Both the position numbers and the translations under genes were made by a program. DNA of 64,000 nucleotides from the NCBI GenBank assembly GCA_021292105.1, contig CM037857.1, positions 30,184,365 to 30,248,364 on the forward strand. Reading direction: 5' to 3'. The stretch comes from Anadara kagoshimensis. Its lineage: Eukaryota > Mollusca > Bivalvia > Arcoida > Arcidae. Positions 39,540-50,441 of this stretch are shown here, one piece after another. The notes beneath the pieces were generated by a model. The model did not search any database. It was given only the letters and a program-made list of their open reading frames with translations, and had not been told where the DNA came from. Numbering within the stretch: position 1 is the first letter of the stretch; each line of letters starts with the position of its first letter.

Positions 39540-40230
39540 ACGAGCAGCACAGCCAGTTGTGGTAAATCAAATGGTATGGCCATAGCTGTTCCGTTTTACT
39601 GACGTACTCGTTAATTTATCTTAAGACGTAATGCTATGTATCGGGAACAATAGTTGTGGCGTAATTTTTATTCATAAACCCATGTGTAAAATGTCAATGG
39701 GGGTACAGTTGTATTGTTCCAATTGATCTTTTTGCAAATGAATGGTAACTCCAATAACCGCCCGACAACATTTGAAGTCTTTGGCTTGTTGGAATGTTTT
39801 CAGTATTTTTGTAAATTTTCATACTGTCTTTACCACCGGTTCCTTGATAACAGGAGGCTCTAAATTGTTGTTTTGAATAATTTTCCAGTCTTTGTTTAAT
39901 TTTACTTTAAATGAGTTGATATTGTCTGCATTGCCATGTCGTAGGCTAGGTGGTTGCATTTTCTGCTGAATACATTTTGGGTGGATTTGAGATTTACGTT
40001 TCTCCTGAATGGTATGTTAGGATAGAGCTGTGAATAGGGAAACTGTGTACCATGTACCACATGATAGAATACCCGACGCACTCAGTGATGTCAAAAACAT
40101 GAGAAAGTTTAAATGTGTTAGTTGTAATTTTCTATATATACATGTAATGAATTTTAATAGTATAATTTTAAACTGTTATCTTTGTGCATTTATGTGCGTG
40201 TTTGGTGGTGTGTAGGGCCTTCCGATTATT
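39540..40230. other. no feature identified
   Basis: No coding signal, RNA gene or recognised repeat. Confidence 0.4.
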
Positions 40231-40234
40231 TCCC

Positions 40235-40475
40235 TGTATGTATACTGAAGACATGCTTGACGTCGCATAGTTTCATGTTCCTTTCACTCAATTTTGATTA
40301 CGCATGTGACGGATGTAGGTAACTAAAGAGGAGGTAATTACCCTACCGGAGCACCCGGCCTCACTTCCCTAGGTCTGGTGGAAGTTTACTTTTTTAACTT
40401 ATTTGCCAGTTTAAAATCTTTTTCTTTGCTTCTGGATTTTTATTCGGACATGGATTAGTATGTTTGTTTTTTGAT
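40235..40475 (+). repeat. unnamed 330-bp dispersed repeat, copy 3
   Basis: Shares GTTTCATGTTCCTTTCACTC, CGGAGCACCCGGCCTCACTT and TTCGGACATGGATTAGTATG. Confidence 0.75.
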
Positions 40476-40479
40476 ACGA

Positions 40480-41660
40480 TGAATTTAAAAATATTTTTTT
40501 TCTAAATGTTTCGGTGGTTGGCCGTGAAAAGGGCCGGTGATAGTAAGAATGGTAAGACTTCACTAGTATACATGTATTTCATATTTTTCAAAATATCCCC
40601 TGTATGTATGGTATAGGTATGTCTGCTGTATTATAATCCAAGCACAATAACACACTAGCGAACCAAGCTGGGTCTAACTACTAGTTTCCTAATATGTACA
40701 CTTCTTTCGCCCAGGTTCGAAAATGCTGACATGTCAATTTCGACTTTAGGTGAGGAAACACAGCCACCCCATTGGTGCAAGATCATAAATGTACGAAAGA
40801 TGGCGGATAAGTCGCTGTCAAAATCCTTTCATACCTATCTCCTGTTCCATCATTACAGCAGTATGGCTGGGGCATTTTATTTTATAATATAAGTTTATCT
40901 TATAATCTCCTCCCTGCCACTTGCTAAAGCCGGGCAATGTTTCTGTAGGGCAGATAGATAGATGGCTTTGCTGTGATTAGGTTTCATTAAATACTTCGGC
41001 ATTTTTCATAGGGTCCCATGTAAAATCGGCCAGTTTTATGACGTCACTGTGAGTTCCAGTACGGAATAGGCATATTAAATGATACACCATTTGAAGCGGA
41101 ATTAAAAACACTTCAATAATCAGTTGTAAAAATGGTACCAAAACCGTTGAATTTTTCGCTAAATGGAATTATATGCGAACCACATGGTACGTTTAGTCCT
41201 CCTTATAATTATTGGAACCTAAACCGGATCCTGTCGACCAATTTACTACAGATTATTCACATATACCTTCAGCATTACCTAATTTTTGTTATAGCACTTT
41301 TGTTTGGTGTATCTTCTAATTCCCAATGTCATATTGTTTATACAAGCAAGATTTATGTATCAGATTTTATTAGCTCTACCCCTAGATATTAGCAACCCAG
41401 TGTTTTAGAGATACTTATTGGAACCAGGGTCACTTGACTTTTTGTGATCTGGAAGTGTTTAAGCTGCATTTACAGTTTGTTCAGCTGAGACTGCATGTGT
41501 CAGGAAAACACCATGTCTGTCAAAACTCATCATAAACACGTGTTTTCCCGCCGATGTCCACGCCTGGGCTCTCTTGGGGAAGTTTACTAATCGTTTTCCA
41601 CACACTCGATTTCCTCTTTCCCCTTCAGCCACGTCTCAGTTATCGTGATTATTCTGTCCA
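40480..41660. other. no feature identified
   Basis: No gene or recognised element; the 86-codon plus frame at 41132-41392 has no recognisable domain. Confidence 0.4.
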
Positions 41661-41670
41661 AATTACAAAT

Positions 41671-41800
41671 AACGGCACTTCAGAATACAATTCCTCATCT
41701 GTAGGGCTTGGATCAAAACTGTAAAACCAAACATTTTCAAGGGGGTTGAAAGAACACCCAATGGACCAAACTATTATATTTAACTAAATTTAGCAAGTAT
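41671..41800 (-). mobile_element. decayed hammerhead-bearing repeat, copy 1
   Basis: Minus strand: TTTAGTTAAATATAATAG, TTTGGTCCATTGGGTG, then CAGATGAGGAATTGTATTCT at the ribozyme position. Core CTGATGAG has become CAGATGAG and CGAAAC has become TGAAGT, so it should be inactive. Confidence 0.65.
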
Positions 41801-42084
41801 AACCTAGTAAACCTAATCCTTAATAAGACAATCAAGGTAGAATCTTTTACAGACGAGAATAATGAGGTTGGAAGCCTTATCAGCTGGGACAACAACATAC
41901 CTGTTGTGTATTATTCGTGAGGATTGCCTAAATGGATTGACAATTTAATGAGACAGTTTAATTCATTCACAGTTTTTTCCAGTGTTATTTATATTGGAAA
42001 GACTTTTCAACGAGACTTGAATATGAGGAATGAATTCCATATCAATTCTTCTGAACATTTCTTACATACTATTTATTCTAATAA

Positions 42085-42215
42085 AAAAAGTTGGAAAAGG
42101 GAGATGTTTGCCCTTCCGAACCACCCGGCCTCACTTTCCCTGTGTTTAACTTAACTTGCCAGTTTCAAATTTTTTTTGCTTTGGGATTGTTATTTGGACA
42201 TGGATTTGCATGTTT
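42085..42215 (+). repeat. unnamed 330-bp dispersed repeat, 3' part
   Basis: CCTTCCGAACCACCCGGCCT and TTATTTGGACATGGATTTGC. Confidence 0.7.
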
Positions 42216-42219
42216 CCTT

Positions 42220-42900
42220 CTGATTGTGACTAAAAACGTGCACTTGATAACAGACCACACAATCTAGAAATCGGAACAATAAAGAGAAAAAAAACATAAT
42301 TATGCAGTCCGACTGCACACAAACACATCAATGTGGTAATTTGTTTATTGGGATATTGGAAGTTTCCCAGCCATCCAATTATTTTAAATGTATATATGCA
42401 TTTAGAAACAGAATTAAACCAGTCTTATTGTAATAGTGATAAAAATGAAAAGCATTGACATACTACATTATTGATTGAGCGTTATTAGATAATTTCATTT
42501 AAAAAGAGAGAATATCTACTTAGGTTAGCTAATATTTATAGTCAATAACTACACACATTTACTCTAGTAAATATTTAAATGAACACACAGAGTAATAGCA
42601 CCAATAAAATGTATTTCATCTAGATCTATTTTATCGATAATATTTTCGATACTATTCTCAGACACAGTTAAGGTTCATCTTCGGTAGATTCAATTCAGGC
42701 GTGAAGCTAAATTATTTTGAGTTGGTTCTAGTGCTTATCAGTCCACGAGTTTAACAATCGGTGGTTATGTAGAAAATAACAAAAAGTTTAAAGAAATAAA
42801 CATTTAATATGTTCATTGATTATAAAATTCAAGGATTGTGATTAGCAGGGACACACTAGTCTACCGATCCTAAAATAAACCCTAAAGTACCCTAATATTT
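42220..42900. other. no feature identified
   Basis: AT-rich, no gene. A short piece near 42837-42870 (GATTGTGATTAGCAGGGACA) recalls the CAGGG elements. Confidence 0.4.
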
Positions 42901-42901
42901 T

Positions 42902-43030
42902 TACGAAAGCGTGTTCGTGCCACTTTGATTTTTTTCTCAAATTGTAGGTACCATTTTTAAAATTGTACCTACGAATTGCAAAATCGTACGTACGAATTAA
43001 AAAATCGTATCTACGAATTAAGAAATTGTA
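42902..43030 (+). mobile_element. partial copy of the TACGAAAG TIR element
   Basis: TACGAAAGCGTGTTCGTGCC and CACTTTGATTTTTTTCTCAA match the left end of the intact element at 58801-59057, followed by tandem GTACGAATT/AAATCGTA pieces. The right end is missing. Confidence 0.75.
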
Positions 43031-43044
43031 GAGCTCTATGAATT

Positions 43045-43170
43045 TAAAATGACATGGCTAGCTATAGCTATAGACGGAGATGCAGAAATTTTGCATGTGC
43101 GTTGCGTTGATGGCATTAAACGGTAGGATTCTTTGTCGTGCCACGGTTACAGTGACACGGGACCTCGTAA
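43045..43170 (-). mobile_element. SINE 3' fragment
   Basis: GCATGTGCGTTGCGTTGATG and GTGCCACGGTTACAGTGACA match the SINE in reverse orientation. Confidence 0.6.
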
Positions 43171-43739
43171 GTAGTTGCCCCTGGGGAAAATGACTTAAAT
43201 TTCCCATATTGACCATTAAAATTTCGCAAAAGAACAGTAATAGTAAAGCAGATTTTAATTAGCTGACGTTACCCACAAAATAAATTTCAGACATTGTCAT
43301 AATATGACATCGTTATCCTATACATACTCCATCACATTTTTCCAATCTTAAAGGCAGAAAGCAGTTTTAAAAAATTGTAACAAAATCACTTCCCTCCATA
43401 TAAGTAATAAAATGCTTACTCTCTCCTCTTTGAGGTTTAATTAGTTTAATTAAATGATTAGTCAAAATTTTAATTTTGTAAAATTTCGATATATAGCGGA
43501 AATAAATGTTGAAATTATCGAAAATATCAATTTCATAATGACATATTGATAATTAAGGATGTTTTTAATTTTTGTTTATCAATGATTAAACTAATCGAGA
43601 TTCGAACAACTAGGTCCTGGTTGATTTTAGATGTTTTCTAGTCGTTCACTGAACATTTACCGTGCTATTTTATCGTTTATCAGAATAACCCGCTTCCCAA
43701 ATTTTAAAATTCATAAAAAACTTAGCTTTGCTTAAAGGC

Positions 43740-43885
43740 TCATTTGGATTTGGTAAATTATACTTTGGTCCTTCTCATTTCAACATCTTGAAAGTATTTG
43801 AATTTTGAGTTTGGTCCGAGCAGTACCAATGAGGAATTTTATTCTGAAAAGACAATTTAGTGCTGCAAGGTTTAGTACTTCTTAT
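43740..43885 (+). mobile_element. decayed hammerhead-bearing repeat, copy 2
   Basis: Plus strand shares TTTGGTAAATTATACTTTGG, TTTCAACATCTTGAAA and TTTGGTCCGAGCA with the intact copy. The ribozyme region is at 43819-43864. Confidence 0.75.
43819..43864 (+). ncRNA. degenerate hammerhead ribozyme
   Basis: Stem I strands AGCAGTA and TTTAGTGCT flank CCAATGAG (for CTGATGAG), stem II GGAAT/ATTCT and TGAAAAGAC (for CGAAAC...GTC). Changes in the core make it very unlikely to cleave. Confidence 0.55.
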
Positions 43886-43949
43886 GTAATTACATGTAAG
43901 TATAATGAAAAACAAACATACTAATTGTTTCAATACGTTGAAAAGATAT

Positions 43950-44345
43950 CCAAATGGCCAAAATATATTTTACCAAATTTAGCTAAGGCATATATATATA
44001 TACTTTGCATGAGGGAGTATACCTTAGTTTTTGAGGAATATTAAATTTTAACTAGTAGCAAATTTAGACAATAGTAAATTTCTTGCTTTACTGCTTATCG
44101 AGTTTGTGATATCCTCGGGGGTAGCAGCGATCAGCAGAGATATCGCCTCAGGGTTTAAATGCATATTATACCAGTTTTAATTTTACAGCACTAGGCGACC
44201 GTTTCGGAATACAATTTGTCATCAGTAGTGGTTCGACGAAAATTATGAAATTAAAATTGTTTTCAATATGTTGAAAAGATACACAAAAGACCAAAATATA
44301 TTTTACCAAATTTAGCCAAGGAAAATAAAACAGTTTTAGACTAAG
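43950..44345 (-). mobile_element. hammerhead-bearing repeat, tandem arrangement (~336-bp monomer)
   Basis: On the minus strand the block GCTAAATTTGGTAAAATATA then TTTTGG occurs twice, at about 44293-44322 and 43957-43987, roughly 336 bp apart. One ribozyme (44187-44233) lies between. The spacer includes CCCGAGGATATCACAAACTC and GTCTAAATTTGCTACTAGTT, also present in the 51.8-52.1 kb copy. Tandem short monomers with one hammerhead each is the layout of retrozymes. Confidence 0.75.
44187..44233 (-). ncRNA. hammerhead ribozyme, weakened
   Basis: Minus strand: stem I ACCACTA/TAGTGCT (one mismatch), core CTGATGA intact, stem II reduced (CAAATTGTATTCC, mismatched at its base), CGAAAC intact, cleavage triplet region CGCC in place of CGTC. 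Confidence 0.7.
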
Positions 44346-44589
44346 GAAGCAATGATCTGAATTGTTGTTATGTTTGTACTGCCTTGTTGTCGCGTGCTCT
44401 TGATGGCTATGATAACTACAAAGTACATTTTACAGTTGCAAATAATTTTCATTTTCTTATAAAAGTATGAAGAGAAAAGACCTTCTATCTTATTGAACCA
44501 ATTTATCCCGTAAGAAGAAAACAAAATTCGGTTAAATTCTCAACCTAAACAGCAAAGTAAACATTTTTCAAACTAGCAAGTTAAATTTA

Positions 44590-44705
44590 ACACGTAAACC
44601 TCACCAGGAAGGTAAGACTAGGTGCTCCGGAAACATTAGTCCATCCTGTCTAGCTAGGTAAACCCACCATGTGTGTAATCAAAATTGAGAATGAAGGATA
44701 GAAAA
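44590..44705 (-). repeat. unnamed 330-bp dispersed repeat, inverted fragment
   Basis: CACCATGTGTGTAATCAAAA and AGGTGCTCCGG on plus are the reverse of the family 3' half. Confidence 0.65.
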
Positions 44706-44914
44706 CGAAAGAGAAATACAAACGCTAACTTGGATTCATTCGATACTCGTGTGATTTTGTAACCAACCAGGTATAAAACATGTATTGAAACAACTCACCA
44801 CGAGAATCATGACCGTGTCACACCGGTTACTTACTGACTCGCACTCGTAACACGATAAAACGAATTGTAAACGACAAAATTAAATATTTAAAGAATGCAA
44901 AGTATTTCCTTAGC

Positions 44915-45070
44915 TTAATTTGGTAAAATATATTTTGGTCCTTTGGGTAGCTTTTCAACATCTTCGAAATAATTTTGGTTTCATAATTTTGGTCCAAGCA
45001 CTACTGATGAGGAATTGTATTCCGAAACGGCGTCTAGTGCTGTAAAATTAAAACTGGTATAATACTACGT
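44915..45070 (+). mobile_element. hammerhead-bearing repeat, intact ribozyme copy
   Basis: CTTAGCTTAATTTGGTAAAA, TATATTTTGGTCCTTTGG, TTTTCAACATCTTCGAAA, then the ribozyme and TGTAAAATTAAAACTGGTAT, the same order as in the other copies. Sequence beyond ~45070 differs from the other copies, so this is a single, probably truncated monomer. Confidence 0.8.
44997..45041 (+). ncRNA. hammerhead ribozyme (type I, short stem III)
   Basis: Stem I: AGCACTA (44997-45003) pairs perfectly with TAGTGCT (45035-45041). Core CTGATGA 45004-45010. Stem II: GGAAT (45011-45015) with ATTCC (45019-45023), loop TGT. GAAA 45024-45027. Stem III is minimal: A45027-T45033 and C45028-G45032 around loop GGC. Cleavage is expected after C45034 (GTC). 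All invariant core positions of the family are present. Very short stem III is typical of hammerheads in Penelope-like elements and retrozymes, which act best as dimers. Activity is inferred. Confidence 0.88.
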
Positions 45071-45179
45071 ATAATAAACTGCATCAAGACTTGGTCGCTT
45101 TAAGGAAGATAAATATTCTGATTAAAGAATACGAAAAACACAAGTAGAATAAAGCAAGACTACGTAAACTATAAAATAA

Positions 45180-45510
45180 AACAAACATACTAATCTATGT
45201 CTGAATTACAACCCAGAAGCAAAGTAAAAACGTTGGAACTGACAAGTTAGGTTAGACATGTGGAATTTCACCAGAAAAGCGAGCCCGGTAGCTCCGGAAG
45301 AGTAAGCACCTCCTGCTTAGTTAGCTACACCAGTCACGTTTGTAATCAAAATTTTGTGAAAGGAACATGGAACTATGGGACGTCAAATATATCCATGGCG
45401 ATCCTGGACAAAGAGAATCAAACTTATCAACATTACTGTGATGACAGCCATAAAACTTTTTTGAGGGCATTGATAAGCACAGGCTTGCAATATCCCTGGG
45501 TCAAAAATTT
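45180..45510 (-). repeat. unnamed 330-bp dispersed repeat, inverted near full copy
   Basis: On plus: CGGTAGCTCCGGAAGAGTAA, ATAAAACTTTTTTGAGGGCA, AAGCACAGGCTTGCAATATC, the reverse complement of the 35645 copy over nearly its full length. The 96-codon plus frame here is repeat-derived. Confidence 0.8.
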
Positions 45511-45723
45511 ATTTGCAAGCAACCTTGTTCTCTGTACAAAGTCCCCATAGTGGAAACAAGCTGTACCATAGCGTATTAACTGGGAAACAAATACACCATA
45601 ATAAATAATAAATATACATTTAACAATAAATTATACATTTATTCCTCATGGATATATATTTTTTTGAGTTGCAAATATAATTCAATAAATGAAATTATGA
45701 TGAACACAATAACTGTTTATCGA

Positions 45724-47094
45724 TCAAACTTTCCTTTTTCTGACGACTGGAGCATTTGCTTTGAACTGATAGACGATTTTATCGTATAACTGGTTGTTCC
45801 AAGCACCAATCATGTCTTCTGATGAGCCGAAACCATGACTACAGAAAGTTGTTTTTAACGAAAATTTACACGGCCGGTAACAAAACTTAAAATTGTGATG
45901 AAGTTTCATCTTCAACTTCTTGGCAACAATACCGAGATAACAATCATCAATTCCCATATATTTTACAAATGGAAAGGCTAATTGGAATTTTCGCGCCACA
46001 TACATTGATGTCACAAAAGCTCCACCTGCCAAATATGGTGGCCATCGGTCAAAGGGATAGTCTTCTAGCGTAATATACCATTTTGTCATATTGTCTCTAT
46101 AAGGCACTGATCTTGGCAAAATATCCACCTATATATTTCTGTTCTTCTGTTGGTTTTAGTTTCGATAAGTAGCTAGCTAGGTTGCCGACATTAACAAAAT
46201 AATCATCATCTACGAAAAAAATGTATCTTGCGTTTTTACAATATTTAACAGCCCAGTTAAATCCCATGATCATTTTCAATGTATTATTTAGATATCCATC
46301 TTCAAAATTTTCCTGAATTAAATCACCGTATTTACTAGATTCCAATTTAATTTCATTTTTCAAGGACTCATTATGTCCAAGCATAAATAAAGTTTTGAAA
46401 TTAACATGTTTGTAATAGGTATGATTGTTCCATGAAAGACGAATGCTTTTCCTTCGCTGAAAATGTGAGGCGGTCGATTTTACTAGAATTAATAAAAACA
46501 ATTCGTTGTTATCTTTACTAAAATTGGGACTTAAACTTTTACAAAAGTCATAAGCGCCATGCATATATATGTAAGGATGAGGGTTGATATGTATTGTATT
46601 TGAAGGCCTTCCTTTTATGATCTTTTCTACTTCTTGCTGTAGATCCATGTCTATTGGGTATGAAAATCGAGAAAATGGTAGTAGTTTAACCACTGGTTTT
46701 TTGTTACATTTTCATTGTTCCCTTACTTTTCTTTCTGACAATATCTAAACTAAAATGTTTCATATTATTCCTCTGATCCATCTTTCCTTGAACTGTTGTC
46801 CATCATTTTTGTTAATCTTATTCAAAATGGTCACGTTGTCAAGTTTCGATAGCTTAGTCCGATTGTCTCGATTCCCGTGTGGAATAATGCCACCAGGCGT
46901 TATTGTTGAAGGTTTTGTTGATATTTTCATAAATCTAGTTGTCGCTACGTTCACATATACGTGTGGTTCCTTTCATCCAAATCTTGAATAACACGAATGA
47001 ATGATAAAATGAAACACGTCACCATTATGAATAGCAAACTAGATGTTCTGGTTCTAAAACAGAACCAAGCTACCCATCGTCTCACGGAAGGCAT
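45724..47094 (-). pseudogene. GT31 beta-1,3-galactosyltransferase-like pseudogene
   Basis: A Golgi type II glycosyltransferase of family GT31, which transfers galactose or GlcNAc in beta-1,3 linkage. N-terminus at 47094: MPSVRRWVAWFCFRTRTS then a membrane anchor SLLFIMVTCFILSFIRVI, as the family has. Catalytic motifs: RRKSIRLSWN (R..IR.SW), DGYLNNTLKMIMGFNWAVKY, the FFVDDDYFVN metal-binding DDD, DYPFDRWPPYLAGGAFVTS and IDDCYLG (usually EDVYxG). Intronless layout. Breaks: a stop/frameshift at about 46953 after HTYM, in-frame stops at about 46762, 46747 and 46714 in the stem, and a frameshift near 46115 between YIGGYFAKIS and VPYRDNMTKWY. Several lesions favour a pseudogene over sequencing error. 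Stop TGA at 45724-45726. Confidence 0.82.
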
Positions 47095-47099
47095 TTTAA

Positions 47100-48040
47100 T
47101 GTTTTTGTGATAGTATCCCTGCCTGAATAGCTAGCGATGAAGGAGAAGTAACTCAACGCCAACAAATTCACTGGCAAGGAAGGCCGTTGTTCAGCGACAG
47201 CGGTAGTATCCCTGCCCAATGGCTTGAATGTTTATATAAAAACAAATTTCCTGTTACAACGATATTGTCTTTCAACATTTAAATATCCCTTACATGCAGA
47301 TTCTTACTGATTACAATCAAGATACAATTTATAATTGGAATTTTAAAAATTAATCAAGCTATATAATGTCCTTGTATATGCTTCGATTTTCTGTTTTGCA
47401 AATATATTATCCAAGCTCTATTATATTGCGATTGGAATTATCAATTTAAATGAAAGGCAATTTCATCGTTCCCGGTACTCTTGCAAATACCTTTACGAAT
47501 CAGGTGATGGGTGGTTGAAAATTTATTCTATGTGGAATGCTCACTGGCTTGTTAATGTAGATACGCATGGCTTCTTACAACAAATGTGACTACCTTGGAA
47601 TAGCTTCATAATGTTGATGTCACATAATCGTCTAGAGACTATATTTTACATTTTAACATCTATTCCCGCTCAATTAATCCATAATAATTTTACTTCGCAT
47701 CTCCCAATCAATAATGGCATTATTCTCTGTTTAAAAAGAACATAACATACGTTGCAAGCTATCTTCTTTCTGAAATAATAAATAATTGATATAATAATTG
47801 TCATGGTTACCACTTGTACATTAAGCTGTGTGAAAGTATACAAAATACATTTCATGTAAAATATATTCTTGGAAGGCAATTATAAGCGGAAACATGCAAC
47901 ACGAGGTCTTAAAACAAAAGGGTTTGTATTACGTAGTTAATGAAGTGGGTTTCAAATTTGTCTTTACCTTTTTACAAACATGTGTTCTCTAAAATAATTA
48001 ATCTTTTAGGGCAGATTCGTCTCCATATATTTAGTGGAAT
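47100..48040. other. no feature identified
   Basis: Upstream of the GT31 pseudogene. No clear promoter, gene or repeat. Confidence 0.4.
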
Positions 48041-48044
48041 GAAA

Positions 48045-48282
48045 GCACTATGTATGGGTCCTTCGGATTAGATCTTAAAACCCACGCTCCATGTAACGGC
48101 AGGCGTGGCACGTTAAAACTCTCCTTTCACATTACACTGAACGCAATGCAAAAGTAACAAATTCTACCACTCCACCTAAAACTGGTAGCGTCTCGAAATA
48201 TGAAACATTAAGGACACAAAACAGTATTTAATCAATCAATCAATCAATCAATTAATCAATCAATCAATCAATCAATCAAATA
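48045..48282 (+). mobile_element. SINE 3' half with (AATC)n tail
   Basis: GGGTCCTTCGGATTAGATCT, GGCAGGCGTGGCACGTTAAA, then AATC repeats at 48232-48280. Confidence 0.85.
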
Positions 48283-48409
48283 AGGAACGCGTTACTCCAA
48301 CAAGATAATTTGAAGCAAAAATGTTTATTCCAACTTTACTAATCGAAATCTAACGAGATGCCTAGAACTTTGCATTTTAGAGATGGTTTCACATTGCATT
48401 GTTAAGGCA

Positions 48410-48535
48410 ATCGATGCTTACTCTTCTGGAGCATCCGACATCACTTGTCTGGTGGAAAGGCACGTGTTCAACTTAATTTGCCAGTTTTCAAAGTTTTAAC
48501 TGTGTCTTATGATTTGGACACATGTCTTATTGTTT
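48410..48535 (+). repeat. unnamed 330-bp dispersed repeat, fragment
   Basis: TCTGGAGCATCCGACATCAC and TATGATTTGGACACATG. Confidence 0.65.
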
Positions 48536-48639
48536 ACATGGTAAGTTGGACCGATTTACTACAGGTACAATTTATGACTGCTAACCGGCTGGTACCTTTT
48601 AGTATTTACCTACTTATCCATGGGGATTTACCGATCCAT

Positions 48640-48775
48640 GACACGACCCAAAAGCGAAGTAAAACTTTGAAAACTGACAAATTTAATTAAACACGTACCA
48701 GGCACTGTTGGCAAGACAGTGAGGTCGGATACTCCGGAAGGGTGCGTAAGTCCTGTCTAGTTATCTACACTACCC
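48640..48775 (-). repeat. unnamed 330-bp dispersed repeat, inverted fragment
   Basis: On plus: AAAGCGAAGTAAAACTTTGA, GAGGTCGGATACTCCGGAAG, CTAGTTATCTACAC. With the plus-strand fragment at 48410 it forms a head-to-head pair. Confidence 0.65.
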
Positions 48776-49017
48776 TAAACAATAAAACCTATTTTGAAAC
48801 CACTGATTAAAACCAACCTTCTTTGGATGTAAACTTTTGGGTTAAAGGAATCCATATCCAGCGATATGTTTGGTAAAACTACCTTTGTAGTTGAAATAAA
48901 AATTTAGGAAAAAGGTAACATGGAATCGTCCCAGCTCAAATATATATTTAGAATAAATTTGGATACTATTAAGTTCAATAAAGGATTACAGGGTTAAGTT
49001 CTTTCCAACATATGTAG

Positions 49018-49022
<5 letters not shown>

Positions 49023-49060
<38 letters not shown>
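49023..49060. repeat. (AT)n microsatellite
   Basis: About 19 TA units. Confidence 0.98.
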
Positions 49061-49062
<2 letters not shown>

Positions 49063-49439
49063 TTTATCCCATGCAAATATTTCAAAAGCTCCCTACAGGG
49101 AATTTTCGTATTATATAAATATTTGTCCGCCATGAAAGGAAATAAATATAATGTTTCATTTCAATGATCGACACGAGAGACCAAACAGTAGCAGCATGAT
49201 AGCAGCAAGTGTTAATTATAATCTACAGTGTAGAACAGAAGTCAACAATAAATATACATTAAAATGTCTAATCTCAATACGAACGAAAATTATTATAGTG
49301 CCTTAAAACAATAACAAAAATAATAACCCCAATCATAAGATTGTTTTTGCGCCATATTTAGCAGCAGTAGAAAACACTCACAAAAATTAAATCAATTTAA
49401 AAGAAAATGTCAATTTAATATCGAGAAAAAATTCAAATA

Positions 49440-49760
49440 TTAATTTGATAAGTATAAAAATTAATTGTTCGGGATAACTTAACATTAATTTAACAAGTGT
49501 AAAAATAAATTGTTTGGTAAAACCTAACAATCAATTTAATAAGTGTAAAAATAATAACCTTTCGCTTGATTTTGAATACACACTTAGCGGATGTAGCTAG
49601 CTTTTTTACCTTGCTTCAGGATTGTGATTTGGATATAGATTAATAATTATGTTTTTTTATTGGTATATAAGCTCACATGGATTTTATAAGCGTAAAAAAC
49701 AAATTGTTTGGTACAACTTAACATTAATTTAATTTTTTTATGCAAAAACAATTGGTTTGG
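49440..49760 (+). repeat. degenerate ~50-bp direct repeats
   Basis: TAATTTAACAAGTGTAAAAATAA-like units followed by TTGTTTGGTA recur at about 49442, 49490, 49530 and 49683. Confidence 0.6.
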
Positions 49761-49984
49761 TATAAGGTTATCGTAAACAACAACTTGTGGAAAATTAGAT
49801 TCTTTGCAAATAAAACAATCGATTTCAGTGTATTAATTTTTTAACCCTGAACCTGTCAGGAATTCAATAATTCATGACTGAATATAATTATGTCGGTAAT
49901 TCAATCATGTTGAGTGTCAATGGTAAGCTGTCTAATCTTAAAGAGTCGTATGACATGTTTATTTTCATTTTTTATTGTTCATTA

Positions 49985-50410
49985 TTTTTGCGCTCGTTAG
50001 GTAGATTTCACATTTGGATGTCAATATTTTGTTTTTGTAAAATATTGGGAAAAATCTAATCTTTCTTAAAGATTCGCATTACATTACATTTAATTATTTT
50101 TGCGTGTCGATTTTTATTTATTTATTTTTGTTTTACTGTTTTTTTAGGTAGAGTTCACAATTGGATGCTGATATTTTTTGTTTCATTAGTGAAAAATCAA
50201 ATTTGACCTAAAGACCTAAAAACCCTTTGCGCTCGTAAGGTAGATTTCACATTAGGATGATATTTTTTGTTCTGCCAAAGTAGTGAATAAATCCAATCTT
50301 TTTTTCAAAGACTCATATGCGATATTTGCGCTCGTTAACGTTAGTTAGATGTTATATTCAGATATCAATACATGTATTTCGTTTTGCTAAAGTAGTGAAA
50401 AACTGCAAAT
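49985..50410 (+). repeat. degenerate ~85-105-bp direct repeats
   Basis: TGCGCTCGTTAGGTAGATTT recurs in diverged form at about 49989, 50140, 50228 and 50328, each followed by GATATTTTTTGTT-like and AAAAATC-like pieces. Confidence 0.6.
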
Positions 50411-50441
50411 TATATTGTATTTACAAATACTATGATCTGGC

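Noticed and set aside
46755..46991. 78-codon plus frame
   Set aside because: Antisense shadow of the GT31 pseudogene stem region.
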